NCBI GenBank assembly: GCA_013416795.1
Contig: RQSC01000018.1
Span: 144,593 to 208,592, forward strand
Length of the DNA stretch: 64,000 nt
Reading direction: 5' to 3'
Source of the DNA: Prasinococcaceae sp. CCMP 1430
Taxonomy: Eukaryota > Prasinodermophyta > Palmophyllophyceae > Prasinococcales > Prasinococcaceae
Shown here in pieces: positions 9,761 through 19,079 of the stretch. The notes beneath the pieces are model-generated. The model was not told where the DNA came from and did no database searches. It was given only the letters and a program-made list of their open reading frames with translations. How positions within the stretch are numbered: the first letter of the stretch is position 1; every line of letters starts with the position of its first letter. The position numbers and the translations under genes are program-made.

Positions 9761-12700
9761 ATGGCGCCCGGGGCCGCGGCTGTAACCGCCGCGAAAGCGA
9801 TGAGCTGGGAGCTGGTGACGGACGTGCCGGCGCCTGCGGCCGGCGGGGGCGGTTGCGGCGGCGAGTCGGTGGTCGCGACGATCCCATCGGAGGAAGTGGC
9901 GGCCGCCGCAGCCCTCGCGATGTCGGCGTTGGAGAGGGCAGGGCCCCGAGACGGCGAGAGAGACGAGCCTGGCGAGGGCGGCGCGCCCTCGCCGCCATGC
10001 AAGAGGCCGCGCGCGAGAGGCTACTACCGTTCGCCCGCGCTCGGAAGGCTGATGGCCATCGAGTGCGACGCAGAGGCGGTGCTGGTGGCCGAACGTCGAG
10101 AGCGCGACCGCGGGAGGCGTACTGTTTTCGCAGCCGCGCGTCCAGACGGGACAGCATTCGAAGACGTCGACGAGCCAACCGTTGAGGCCCCCGCGGCCTC
10201 GAGCGCACTGAAGCGGAGGGACGCGCGTGACATTGCTAGGCGCCTCGCCGTCGCCGCCCGCAGCCTGCGGCACGCGCAACCACCTGCAGACCCACTTAGT
10301 AGTGCCGTAGGCGCGGTGCTGCTCACCTCCCCACGCGTCGCGAGGCTCTGCGGTGCCATCGTGCACGTTCCAGGATGGATCTCGGCGGCGGACGGCGCCA
10401 CGTTGCTGTGCGCGATCGAGTGCGAGATCAACGCCCACGACGGGTGGCGGCAGGACATGCTCAACATACACGGGCAGAGGTGGCCTGAGCCGCGCCTAAA
10501 GGCATTCTTCGGCTGCAGGAGCTACGTGTACCACGGCGTGACCATGGAGGCGCGCACAATGCCGCCCGTCCTTGCCGCCGTCACACGCGCGGTGAACACG
10601 ACCTGCGGCACGAGGCACAACAGCGTGATGGCCACACTCTACCGCAATGGCTCGGATGCCATCAGCTTACACGCGGATGACGAGCCCTGCCTGGGAGACA
10701 AGACCGAGTCCTCTGTGACCAGCCTCAGCCTGGGAGACTCGCGCGTCTTCGCCATGAGCTCCCACGCGCTCGGCAGCGGCGCGCCCTGCGTGCGCGTCGA
10801 GCTCGCTGGCGGCGATCTGCTGCACATGGGCAAGGGCGTGCAGCACCACTGGAGGCACCGAGTCGACAAGACTGGCTGCAGGGTCGGTCGGCGGATCTCG
10901 CTCACATTTCGCACGATCGTCCACGGTGACATTGGCGTTGGCGGCTCCGGCGAAAGTGATGGCGTGGCAAGGGAAGACAAGGATGACATCGGCGGCGGTG
11001 GTACGTCGGAGGGGGCATGCCGCAGCGACCAGGACTGCCCTGACGTCAGTGCCGATGGGGCTGATAACGACGCGGGTAATGAAGATGGGGGGCAGATGGC
11101 GGAGGTCAGCTCGGCACCCGTGCCACTCCACCTGATGGTGCCGCTGCTGAGCCTGATCTCGCGATGTCAAAGCACAACGCGTCCGGCGCCCCACCTGCAA
11201 AGGGACGCGAGGGAGCACATCGCTGCTGACCCGCACCTGGCAGAGCTCGTGCCACCCTCTGTGCACGCGAGGCTCGGGCTTCCCCTGCGCCTGCCATCCA
11301 CGGCACCCTTTGTGCCCCAGACACCGGAGCCCGGCCATTTCGCCTCACCTGCAGCGAGCGGCGCGTCGCCCCCGTCCGCGTCACCTTCGCAGTCACTGCT
11401 CGCAAGCCCCCGTGCAGGTGCCGGAGCTGCAGCTGCATTTCGCGTGGATGCGGCGGGCGCGAGCGCTTTGACTACCAAGCCGAGGTGCGCGAGCGTTCCT
11501 TTGGTTCTGATGGGCGTTCGAAGGCCTACCTATCGCGCGGGGCGCGCGCGCACGAATGTGTACCCGCGTGTGCCCAAGTGTGGCGAGTGCGCGCACTGCC
11601 TGAAGCCCTCGCTCAAGAAGGCGTGTCTCACCAATCGCGAGCTCCTGCGCCAATCGCTGCTGGCGTGTGGCATTAGCCTCGACGCGGCACCTGGGGAGGC
11701 AGTGGGCGCCGCGGAAAAGATCGTGAACGCGTACAACGCCACTAAGTTCGCAATTGCCGATCCGTCGCAGGTGGTTGAGCTGCGTAGCTTCCCGCAGAAG
11801 AGCGTGCAGGCGCTCTGCAAGGCCGCCGAGGTGCCGGACAAGCCGGCAATTGCAGGTGGCGGGGGCTCGCTGGTGGGGGGCGCGGGGAGTGGGTACGCCG
11901 CAGTTAGTACCATGGCCGGCTGCGTGGATGACCGTGCGGGTGTAGGAGGGGTTGCGCACGGGCCTGGTCTTCACGCTGCTGATGGCGCAACAGAAGACGT
12001 CAACGAGCACGGAACTTCTGTGCGTGCGCCTGAGCGCCGGCGGCAGTTCTACGCGCCTCCCGACGCTTACTATGGCGACCCACCACCGAAGACGGGCGTG
12101 CGGGCGGGCGATGTTGTGGCTCTTGCAGACGCGTGGGGTCTCGGTCTGCATCGCTCGATGCGCCGCGGGATGACCGCGCGTCGATGGGGCCATCCCTCGC
12201 AGCCGTGGCCGTGCGAGAGCGTGAAGCTCTGCAGCGGGCAGAAGGACGCATTCAATGTGCGCACGGAGGACGCCAGCGTGGGCACAGCTGGTGGCGCATC
12301 TGGCACGGCTGCGTTGTCGCCAGCAGCGGCTCAGGGTGCGCTTCGCCACTACGTGGGCGACGGCTTCTACCAACGTAGGCCCAAGGGCATGGATGACGGT
12401 TGCCTCACATTTAGTGACGCATCCCTGCTGGCATCGGAGTGCTACGACGTGCCCGTTAGAATGGTGCACCTGCCGAACGGGGGCACGGGCGGCTGCATCT
12501 ACGGCGGCCTGTACTGGGTGCGCTGCCATTACTGCCTTTTCGATGGCATGGCCAAAGAGCTGCGCTTCCGACTGACCTTCGTCTTACAACGTGTGACAGC
12601 GGGCAAGGATGCGAGCGTGGCGGCTGCGCGTTGCGAGGCGATCAACGCGAGGCTTCGACCTGTCCAGGAGCTGGAGAGGCGGACCGGCCGGCTGGTGCCC

Positions 12701-12862
12701 GTCGGTGAGGGCATGCGAGAGATACTTGCGAGCGCACGCAGCGAGCGGAGCGCTCCGCCACCGGTTGCTGCGCTCACGCGCGACATCGCGGTCAAATTTG
12801 CGATCGAGAGCGTCGTAGCGAGGACCTTGCTGGCGGTTGGCGAGCTTGCGGGCGAGCAGTGA
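9761..12862 (+). CDS. AlkB-family dioxygenase fused to CXXC-like zinc motif and SRA/YDG-like domain
   Basis: Intronless, 1033 residues from the ATG at 9761 (a second ATG lies at 9800). Residues about 190-385 form an ALKBH2/3-like 2-oxoglutarate, Fe(II) dioxygenase: the iron ligands are His304 and Asp306 (ISLHADDEP) and His366 (HHWRHRV), and the 2OG-binding arginines lie in RRISLTFR. Such enzymes oxidise N-methyl groups on DNA or RNA bases. At 607-622 is a compact cysteine cluster, CGECAHCLKPSLKKAC, resembling half of a CXXC finger, the CpG reader of MLL, DNMT1 and TET. Residues about 770-950 resemble an SRA/YDG domain: GVRAGDVVALADAWGLGLHRS, then PVRMVH, GGLYWVRCHY and FRLTFVLQ. SRA domains read modified cytosine. 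Linkers are acidic or low-complexity. The AlkB call is firm; the SRA and CXXC calls rest on motif resemblance. A role in base demethylation or repair on chromatin is inferred. Confidence 0.75.
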   Translation: MAPGAAAVTAAKAMSWELVTDVPAPAAGGGGCGGESVVATIPSEEVAAAAALAMSALERAGPRDGERDEPGEGGAPSPPCKRPRARGYYRSPALGRLMAIECDAEAVLVAERRERDRGRRTVFAAARPDGTAFEDVDEPTVEAPAASSALKRRDARDIARRLAVAARSLRHAQPPADPLSSAVGAVLLTSPRVARLCGAIVHVPGWISAADGATLLCAIECEINAHDGWRQDMLNIHGQRWPEPRLKAFFGCRSYVYHGVTMEARTMPPVLAAVTRAVNTTCGTRHNSVMATLYRNGSDAISLHADDEPCLGDKTESSVTSLSLGDSRVFAMSSHALGSGAPCVRVELAGGDLLHMGKGVQHHWRHRVDKTGCRVGRRISLTFRTIVHGDIGVGGSGESDGVAREDKDDIGGGGTSEGACRSDQDCPDVSADGADNDAGNEDGGQMAEVSSAPVPLHLMVPLLSLISRCQSTTRPAPHLQRDAREHIAADPHLAELVPPSVHARLGLPLRLPSTAPFVPQTPEPGHFASPAASGASPPSASPSQSLLASPRAGAGAAAAFRVDAAGASALTTKPRCASVPLVLMGVRRPTYRAGRARTNVYPRVPKCGECAHCLKPSLKKACLTNRELLRQSLLACGISLDAAPGEAVGAAEKIVNAYNATKFAIADPSQVVELRSFPQKSVQALCKAAEVPDKPAIAGGGGSLVGGAGSGYAAVSTMAGCVDDRAGVGGVAHGPGLHAADGATEDVNEHGTSVRAPERRRQFYAPPDAYYGDPPPKTGVRAGDVVALADAWGLGLHRSMRRGMTARRWGHPSQPWPCESVKLCSGQKDAFNVRTEDASVGTAGGASGTAALSPAAAQGALRHYVGDGFYQRRPKGMDDGCLTFSDASLLASECYDVPVRMVHLPNGGTGGCIYGGLYWVRCHYCLFDGMAKELRFRLTFVLQRVTAGKDASVAAARCEAINARLRPVQELERRTGRLVPVGEGMREILASARSERSAPPPVAALTRDIAVKFAIESVVARTLLAVGELAGEQ

Positions 12863-12959
12863 TGATGGCTCGGGGCCTGGTTGTAACATCAGACGTAGAT
12901 ATACTTTAGGCTACAGTGGTATGGTATAGTTTAGCAGGCAGCAACATCGCTCAGAGAAC

Positions 12960-13739
12960 TTAGAGCTCCTCTTTCTTGTGGTCGCCATCGCTGGCGCCGG
13001 ACGCGCCGCCCGCCCACGCGAGCTTGAGCGTCGCCTCCATCGCGTCCGCGATCTGACCCACGTGCGTATAGTAGTACGGATAGTTCTTGTTGCCGTCTGT
13101 GTTGGTGAGCTCGGGGTGTGGCGTGCCGTCCGCAGACAAGAAGATGACGCGCGGCACGTAATCCGCGCCGCCCGGCTGCAGTCGTTTGTCCTCGTGCGGC
13201 ACTCTCGCACTGGCCGGAATTTTGAACAGCACCTGGCTGCGAGTCTTTGCCCGCCCGCCAGCGTCAGCATCGGAGACTGACACCATTGTGAAGCTCCGGC
13301 TGAGCGCTGCGAAACGCGCATACTCGGCCTCGTCCTTCTCGAACGTGGCCTTGAGGCTTTTGCACGCGCCGCAGTAGCCACGGTGCACGAGCGCCAGAAT
13401 TGGCTTCTCGCCCACCTCGCTCGTTGCATTCGCGAACGACATCCATTCCACCCCATCACCAGGCACGTTGGACACCCACTCGTCTCCGCTGTCCTCCGCC
13501 GCCACCCCAGCCGCGGCGAGCGCGACGAGCGTCCGGCGCCCCGTTTGGCGCGCCCCTTCGCGCGCGCTCGCGCAGAGCGCCCGCGGCCGCGCCCACGCGC
13601 TGCCATCCACGTCATCCACGCCATCGCTGCTGCGACGCCGCGGTCGGACGCCGACGCTTCCCGCCCACCCGCGCGTGCCACCCGCAGTGCGTGCAGTGTG
13701 GCGTCGCCGCGCTCCCGCCGCCCGCGATGACCATGTCAA
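12960..13739 (-). CDS. TXNDC12: TXNDC12/ERp18-like ER thioredoxin with KEEL retention signal
   Basis: The conserved part reads GYCGACKSL (active site CGAC), then YVPRVIFLSADG with the cis-proline, then PELTNTDGNKNYPYYY, ending in HKKEEL. This is the TXNDC12/AGR family of ER oxidoreductases, and KEEL is a variant of the KDEL retrieval signal. A hydrophobic stretch (RRTLVALAAAGVAA) just before the mature region looks like a signal-peptide core. The N-terminus is not resolved: the open frame begins at TTG (13739) and the first in-frame ATG lies inside the domain, so either an upstream exon or a base error is missing. There is an extra loop of about 25 residues after the active-site helix compared with animal proteins. 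The gene is convergent with the AlkB fusion, with under 100 bp between stop codons. Confidence 0.75.
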   Translation of the reverse strand: MTWSSRAAGARRRHTARTAGGTRGWAGSVGVRPRRRSSDGVDDVDGSAWARPRALCASAREGARQTGRRTLVALAAAGVAAEDSGDEWVSNVPGDGVEWMSFANATSEVGEKPILALVHRGYCGACKSLKATFEKDEAEYARFAALSRSFTMVSVSDADAGGRAKTRSQVLFKIPASARVPHEDKRLQPGGADYVPRVIFLSADGTPHPELTNTDGNKNYPYYYTHVGQIADAMEATLKLAWAGGASGASDGDHKKEEL

Positions 13740-14113
13740 CAGCCAGACCAGAGTTCAACAGACTGACCTGAACAGCCAAGAGGCACGAGCCACCAGGCAA
13801 ACACCCAATGTCGAGTCGCGTGCAGAAGGTGCATCCTCATTGACATCATATGTAGCCACGGGCGATTACAAGGGGTCTATGTGTCACACACATTGCCAGC
13901 TGGCATATGGCGAATGTGCGCGCTCATGCGCGTGCGCCATGTGGCCAGTGCGCCCGAGAGGACGCGCTGCGTGGGTGCGCTCCACGCTCGCGACCACGAG
14001 CAGCAGCGCTCGCATGAACACCCAACTCAACTGCACCAAAGCGTTCTGTTACGAGCGTAGCTGCCCACCTCGAGGCCTTGTATGTATACAGCAGAGTACA
14101 ACACGTGGGCCGC
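13740..14113. other. Short intergenic region between two minus-strand genes
   Basis: About 370 bp, less GC-rich than its flanks, with no conserved coding sequence. It contains the start region of the TXNDC12-like gene and the 3' end of the ATG18 gene. Confidence 0.4.
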
Positions 14114-15479
14114 CTATTCGACAGACACGAATCCCCCCGAACCGGCCACGCGCGCCTTGTCTCGGACCAGGTCGTGGTGCCAGACGAGCGGCGGCGTCTC
14201 GCTCGCCGTGTCGGACAGCTTGACGCTTACGCTGTCCACCGGCACGTGGACCTCATACTCATAGGCATTGCCGTCGGCAGCCATCACCACAAGCCGCACG
14301 GCAGCGGCCTTGCGCTCGCTTTGGGCGTGCCACTCGGGCACGCCGAAGGAGCCGTCGGGCCACGTCAGGGCGCACAGCTTCGGAACGCGCCCGGACGGCA
14401 GCCGCACGATGACTGCCGCTGCAGGGGGCTCCACAGCGTCCACCAGCCGCTCGGGCACCACACCTGCCGAAGCGGCTGCGGTGAGAGCACCGCGTGCCCA
14501 TCTCCGCAGCTTCGCAGCTGCGGCACCGGCAGCGGCCGCTGGGCCGTCGCCACCATCGTCCTGAATACGACTGGCGCTCACACCACCCTCCGCTCTTCTG
14601 GCCTCGCCAGCTCCGGGGTCCATGCGAAATACGTGCACTGAGCCTGAGTCAGAGGTCGCAGCCAACAGCCGCGTACCGCCCGCCTCCGGAGCGGGCGAGA
14701 AGGCGAGTGCGCACACCATGGCTGGCTGTCGTCCACGCCGGAAGGAGGCGACGCGCTGAGCCGTGCGAACGTCAAAGACGCGCACGATGGTGCCCTTCGA
14801 ACTCGCCGTCGCCAGCAGCGCAGCCGACGCGTCTGGTGCGAACGCGAGCGCCGACACCCGCGACTTGTGCGCGTGCACCTCGCCGAGCACCTCGAGCCGT
14901 TCAGTGTCATAGAGCAGCACGGCCCCAGGTCGTGCGTCGGCAGCCGGTAGCGCGAGCACGCCGGTGTCGCTAATCGCGCAGAGTCCATCCGCGTCGCACG
15001 CACACGGCACGCGCGCGAGCTCCGCCTGGGTCTCGAGCGAGTACACGCGCGCCTCGCCAGGAGTGAGCGCGACCACTGCGGTGCGTGTCAGCCTTACGGC
15101 GGTCACCCTTGCTCCCACGCGCATGGCCACCACGCCCTCGGGGTCACTTTCGGCCGCTGCAGCGTCGCGAAGCACGAGTGTGCGCGGCGAAGGTCCCTCG
15201 ACGCCCTCGGCGTCGCGCCCTCCGGCCCCTACATGCGCGAGAAGGTTTGTGGGCGGCAGGCACTCAGCGACGCTCACTGCTCCGCCCTCGAACACGAAGC
15301 GCGGCCGCGGCGGGGCCGCGGCGCTACGCCCGCGGAGCAGCGCGCGGCGCGCGTGCACCGCGAACCGCGAAGCCGCGCGCGCCGCGCGCAATGAGCAGCG
15401 ACGCGTCGGGCGCCAGGGCCAGCGCCGCGGGCGAGTCCACGCCACCGCCCAGCGCGCCTCCGCCCGCCCCCCGGCCCAT
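14114..15479 (-). CDS. ATG18: ATG18/WIPI PROPPIN, autophagy phosphoinositide-binding beta-propeller (frame break)
   Basis: A seven-blade PROPPIN that binds PtdIns3P and PtdIns(3,5)P2 at autophagic and endosomal membranes. Signature features: FEGGAVSVAECL with LLAHVGAGG, VHAHKSRVSALAFAPD, TIVRVFDVRTAQRVASFRRG with the lipid-binding FRRG motif, and the end PLVWHHDLVRDKARV. The first blade (SPAALALAPDASLLIARGARGF) is read from the ATG at 15479 in one frame, while everything from FVFEGG on is in the next frame. The switch must occur near 15375-15350 and needs one extra base, or one missed short intron; no good GT..AG pair was found. This looks like an assembly indel in very GC-rich sequence, but a true frameshift cannot be excluded. 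The loop before the C-terminal blade is long and Ala-rich. About 450 residues. Confidence 0.75.
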
Positions 15480-15929
15480 GCTTCCAGGCGCCGCGCGCGC
15501 TCTGCCACGCGTGCGAATTCTGTCTTTTCGTACATCTGCTCGCGCGCGCGCATCCAAAAAAGCGCACTGCCGCGCTCGCACGCGCCAGAGCGTGTGGGAG
15601 CATCGGGCTCTTCATGGCGGCGCTCACATCCCGAGAGGAGAGCAATGAGGCAGTTGAGAACACCGTTCTCGCCAGCAACAGCGACGGGGACAGCGCTGCT
15701 GAGTGCGACGCCCTCAGCAGCGACGTGGAGTCCCACGACGGCGAGGAAGAGCTCGCCGGGGATGGCGACGCCGGACCGCTCAATTGCCATCTGCAAGTGG
15801 GCGAGCAGCGCATGGTGCGTGGGCGCAGGCACGCGCGCTCGCGCTGAGGGACACTGCGTGTAATACAAAGAAGGTGTAAATAGTGCCGCAGGTGCATCAC
15901 ACGCGCGCGGTGAGCTCGCGCGCTCTGAT
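15480..15929. other. Intergenic region between ATG18 and SLP phosphatase
   Basis: About 450 bp between two minus-strand genes. Both strands are open in one frame for much of it, but neither translation is recognisable (see the rejected 77-residue plus-strand frame). Probably the ATG18 promoter and the phosphatase 3' UTR. Confidence 0.35.
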
Positions 15930-17009
15930 TCACCAGTTGTCGTCCGACGGCTTCCCGTCGAGCTGGGGCTTGGCGGCGAGGACCTGCACTTTGCCGCCAG
16001 CGGCGATCTCGAGTACCTGCGGCGTGCCACTGAAGATGCCCCTACTCATGCCCACGTCGATGCGCCACACGCGCCCGTCACACGAAGCATTTGCGCCGCC
16101 TTCCTGCGGCGTGTGCCCCACCACCATTCGCTTCGCCCCGGTCGCCTCGAGCACGCTGCTCAGGTCGTTGCAGACGGACTCGTTGCTGGCACGGCCGTAC
16201 ACGCGCGTCCAGTACACGCCACCGTCGCCGTTGATGACCTGGCCCGGGAGCTTCCCGACGCCGCTCATCCACGCCGCCATGTCATAGTTTACTTTTTCGA
16301 GTCCGTACGCCACGTGCTGCGGGAGGACGCCCGCGTGCGCGAAGAGCGTGTCGTCGATCTGTAGCACCGTCGGGTTGGTCGCGAGCGCCATCGCGAGCGG
16401 ACCGCCCGGCGCGAACAGGGCGAAGCGCGCCTCGGCTGCGGCGGTGAGCGTCCAGGGATCGCCCTCGGGGCGCGGACCCTGCGTCTCCTCGATGTACATT
16501 GCCGTCTCGCGGAACCCTCCCAGCGTCACATAGCGGAAGTCCCCCATTACGTTCATCGCCTCGTGGTTGCCGTGCAGCATGAACACGTCGCCGCCAGCTT
16601 CCTGCGCCTCCTCGCGCAGCGACGCGAACAGGCCGAGGAGGCGCAGCTCATCATCGCCACGGTCAAGAATGTCGCCGACCTGAACGAGGAGCGTGTCACC
16701 GCCCGTCCACTTTGGCATCTCGGTCATCACGACGCCAGTCCCCTGTTCGGCGCCCGCGCTCGCCACAGCTGCGTCCGCGTCCTCCTGAGAGACCACGCCC
16801 GCCAGCGCTAGCGCGCGCAGCGCCTGCGCCCAGTCGCCGTGCATATCTCCGATGGCGACGGCGCGGCGGCCTCGCGACTCGACGTGCAGAGGAGGCGTCG
16901 CGACGGGCAGCGGAGTCGGCTCTGGCGGCGCCTTCGCCGCCGCCGCAGGGTCAACGTCCTGGAACGCCGCCGCCGCGCACGCCAGCAGGCCGCCGCGGCG
17001 AGTCGCCAT
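15930..17009 (-). CDS. Shewanella-like protein phosphatase (PPP family)
   Basis: Intronless, 359 residues from the ATG at 17009. It is a metallophosphoesterase of the PPP superfamily. Metal and catalytic motifs are in order: GDMHGDW (about 50), VGDILDRGDDE (about 113), LHGNHEAMN (about 145), FAHAGV (about 220) and VVGHTPQEGG (about 300). The DRGDDE form and the HTPQ motif fit the bacterial-like SLP group found in plants, algae and apicomplexans, not PP1 or PP2A. The N-terminal 45 residues are Ala/Pro-rich and could be a plastid or secretory leader; plant SLP1 is plastidial. The 218-N assembly gap lies only 57 bp upstream, so an additional 5' exon cannot be excluded. Substrates are unknown. 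Confidence 0.85.
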   Translation of the reverse strand: MATRRGGLLACAAAAFQDVDPAAAAKAPPEPTPLPVATPPLHVESRGRRAVAIGDMHGDWAQALRALALAGVVSQEDADAAVASAGAEQGTGVVMTEMPKWTGGDTLLVQVGDILDRGDDELRLLGLFASLREEAQEAGGDVFMLHGNHEAMNVMGDFRYVTLGGFRETAMYIEETQGPRPEGDPWTLTAAAEARFALFAPGGPLAMALATNPTVLQIDDTLFAHAGVLPQHVAYGLEKVNYDMAAWMSGVGKLPGQVINGDGGVYWTRVYGRASNESVCNDLSSVLEATGAKRMVVGHTPQEGGANASCDGRVWRIDVGMSRGIFSGTPQVLEIAAGGKVQVLAAKPQLDGKPSDDNW

Positions 17010-17918
17010 CGGCGCCGCGCCGCCACCCCTGACGCCGCAGCGCCGCCCGTGCGCGAGCTGCGCCTGNNNNNNNNNNNNNNNNNNNNNNNNNNNNNNNNNN
17101 NNNNNNNNNNNNNNNNNNNNNNNNNNNNNNNNNNNNNNNNNNNNNNNNNNNNNNNNNNNNNNNNNNNNNNNNNNNNNNNNNNNNNNNNNNNNNNNNNNNN
17201 NNNNNNNNNNNNNNNNNNNNNNNNNNNNNNNNNNNNNNNNNNNNNNNNNNNNNNNNNNNNNNNNNNNNNNNNNNNNNNNNNNNNCGCGCGCGCGGCCACA
17301 CGCGCCGCCGCCGCCCCCCCGCCCGGCCGCCGATCCACATCACACACCAACCAATTCCACACTGACGAGATTCCGTAAGTACCAAACAGGATATGTGCAG
17401 AATGTAGTCTATCGTGCGGAGAGTACCATCCGATGGCACGTACTCGCTATTTAGAGAGAGACGGCACAGACACGGTCCGCACGGCTGCCACCGGCGGGGA
17501 GTGTGTGGCGAATCGGAATCGAATGCGGAACGCGGCGGTGCGCAGACTCTAGAATCGAATTGATGCCTGGTATCGCGAGCGTCGACCGGACGCGCGCGCG
17601 GGGCCGGCCCCGTTCGCGCGCGCGACGCGCGCGCGCGGCTTTTGATGGCGTTTCGGAGAGGCGGGGGGCCGTACGGCCCGGCGGCGGGCGCAAGCGAGGG
17701 GGGGGGGAGGGGGGGCGCTGAGATGGTCCCATCACACGAGGTAGTACCACCATGGCGCAGCTCTGCAGGCGACCATCGACGGCGGCGGGCTGGGCGCGTG
17801 CAGCTCGGCGGCGCGGCATCTCGTGGGACGCGCACGCCGCCCGAGGTGGTGGCCTGCTCGTGGCGGACTCATCTTGCTATTTGCTAGTACTACGTCTGGT
17901 CTAACGTGCGTCCACGCC
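17010..17918. other. Intergenic region containing an assembly gap
   Basis: Lies between the SLP phosphatase start and the ADAT2 3' end, both on the minus strand. Apart from the gap, the sequence from about 17340 to 17560 is relatively AT-rich and shows no conserved coding sequence. A poly-G run is near 17699-17713. Confidence 0.4.
17067..17284. other. Assembly gap of 218 N
   Basis: A run of undetermined bases. The true size is unknown. It may hide the promoter or a 5' exon of the SLP phosphatase. Confidence 1.
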
Positions 17919-18676
17919 TCACTCGTCGCCAGCGGGGGCGCCTGTGGCAGCCACGACTGCTGGCGCCTTCGGTCGGTGCGGCCGCGGCGCGCGTGGATTG
18001 CCCATGACGTAGAAGTCGCGCAGAAGGTCAACCGCCTCCTCGGCGAAAAAACCGCCGTGCGCCTCGTACGTGCCCGCACGCCAGCCTCCGGCGCTGGCGC
18101 CGGCGGGCGGCTCGCCAGCACACGGGCCCACGCCTGCAAGCGCGCGAGCGCGACAGAGAGGGTGCGGAGCGGCACGTCCGTGCTGCAGTCGTCAGCTGGC
18201 GGCAAGCACTCTCGACGCTCGAAAAGGGGGGGCGGCGGCTGGCGCGCATGTCGCTCGCACGCACCCTCCTCGTGCACGCGCAGGATCGATCCACACCCGC
18301 CAAACTTGTCGTTCGGGCACCCGTAGAAGACACGCTTGAGGCCTAGCGCAGAGAGTGCAGCGGCGCACATGATACACGGCTCGACGCTGACGAAGAGCTC
18401 GACGTCAGCGAGCAGCTGTGCGGCAGCCGGGCCGCCTGCGGCGGCCGCGGCGGCCCGTTCGGCATCGGCGGCGAGCAGCGCATCGACTGCCTCCAGCTCC
18501 GCGTGGCGTGTCCCATCCTTGCTTGCGTTCGTGCGGTTTGCGCCCACGGCCAGCACACCATCCCCATCCCCGTCCCTAGCCCCGCCCTTCCCCCCATCCT
18601 CCAGCGCGAGCACGCAGCCGACAGGCGCTCGCCGCGCGTGAGCTGCTTGGTGGCGCCAAAGTCGATCAGTCACCAT
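17919..18676 (-). CDS. ADAT2: tRNA-specific adenosine-34 deaminase catalytic subunit (ADAT2/TAD2)
   Basis: Two exons: 18676-18265 and 18133-17919, with the intron 18264-18134 (GTGCGT..CAG, phase 1). About 208 residues. ADAT2 with ADAT3 converts A34 to inosine in tRNA anticodons. The zinc site and proton donor are present: HAELEA and [11 protein letters not shown]. The following [15 protein letters not shown] matches ADAT2 closely. The C-terminal helix motif [20 protein letters not shown] comes from exon 2 and joins in frame after VHEEG, confirming the intron. The ATG at 18676 is used; the longer frame opens only at GTG. The N-terminal helix is poorly conserved and an insertion rich in Gly and Asp (about residues 28-40) precedes the HAE motif, so the exact N-terminus is uncertain. 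Confidence 0.88.
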
Positions 18677-19079
18677 CGCCGCCGCGCCCTCGCGCCCTCG
18701 CGTTGCCGCGCCCTCGCGTGGCCGCGCCGCTCGCACCGCGCGCCGGGCGAGATGTGGCGAGGGCTCGCTGGCGCTGGTACGACCGGATATTTGGAGGGCG
18801 GCGTTCTTCTCACTAGGTCATGTGCGAGAACGCTCACGCTGCTGAAGCCGACAGCGGGCACGCCACTCGGCGCGCGGCGTTCCCGACACCCGACGTGCAC
18901 CCTCTTTGCACACCGCCCCCTCGCAGGCCTTCCCGCCGCCGGCACGAGCACCCACATCACTGCACGCTCCCGCCTTGCGACCGCTGCCGCCGCCTGCGCA
19001 GCAGCTTCGAGCAGGCGCCGTGCTTCCAGGGCGGGCGCACGGGGGGGGCGCCCGCTCTGGACGCGGTCGGGACGCAGAC
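18677..19079. other. Divergent promoter region
   Basis: About 400 bp between the divergent ADAT2 gene and the small mitochondrial membrane protein gene. No coding sequence recognised. Confidence 0.4.

Noticed and set aside
13740-14113. Possible small RNA gene in the less GC-rich interval
   Set aside because: No recognisable snRNA, snoRNA or tRNA features could be found by eye.
15614-15847. 77-residue acidic plus-strand frame (MAALTSREESNEAVENTVLA...)
   Set aside because: Attractive composition and an ATG, but no homology, and the opposite strand is also open. Cannot be supported without transcripts.
17040-17362. Open frames crossing the N gap
   Set aside because: They run through undetermined bases and carry no conserved sequence.
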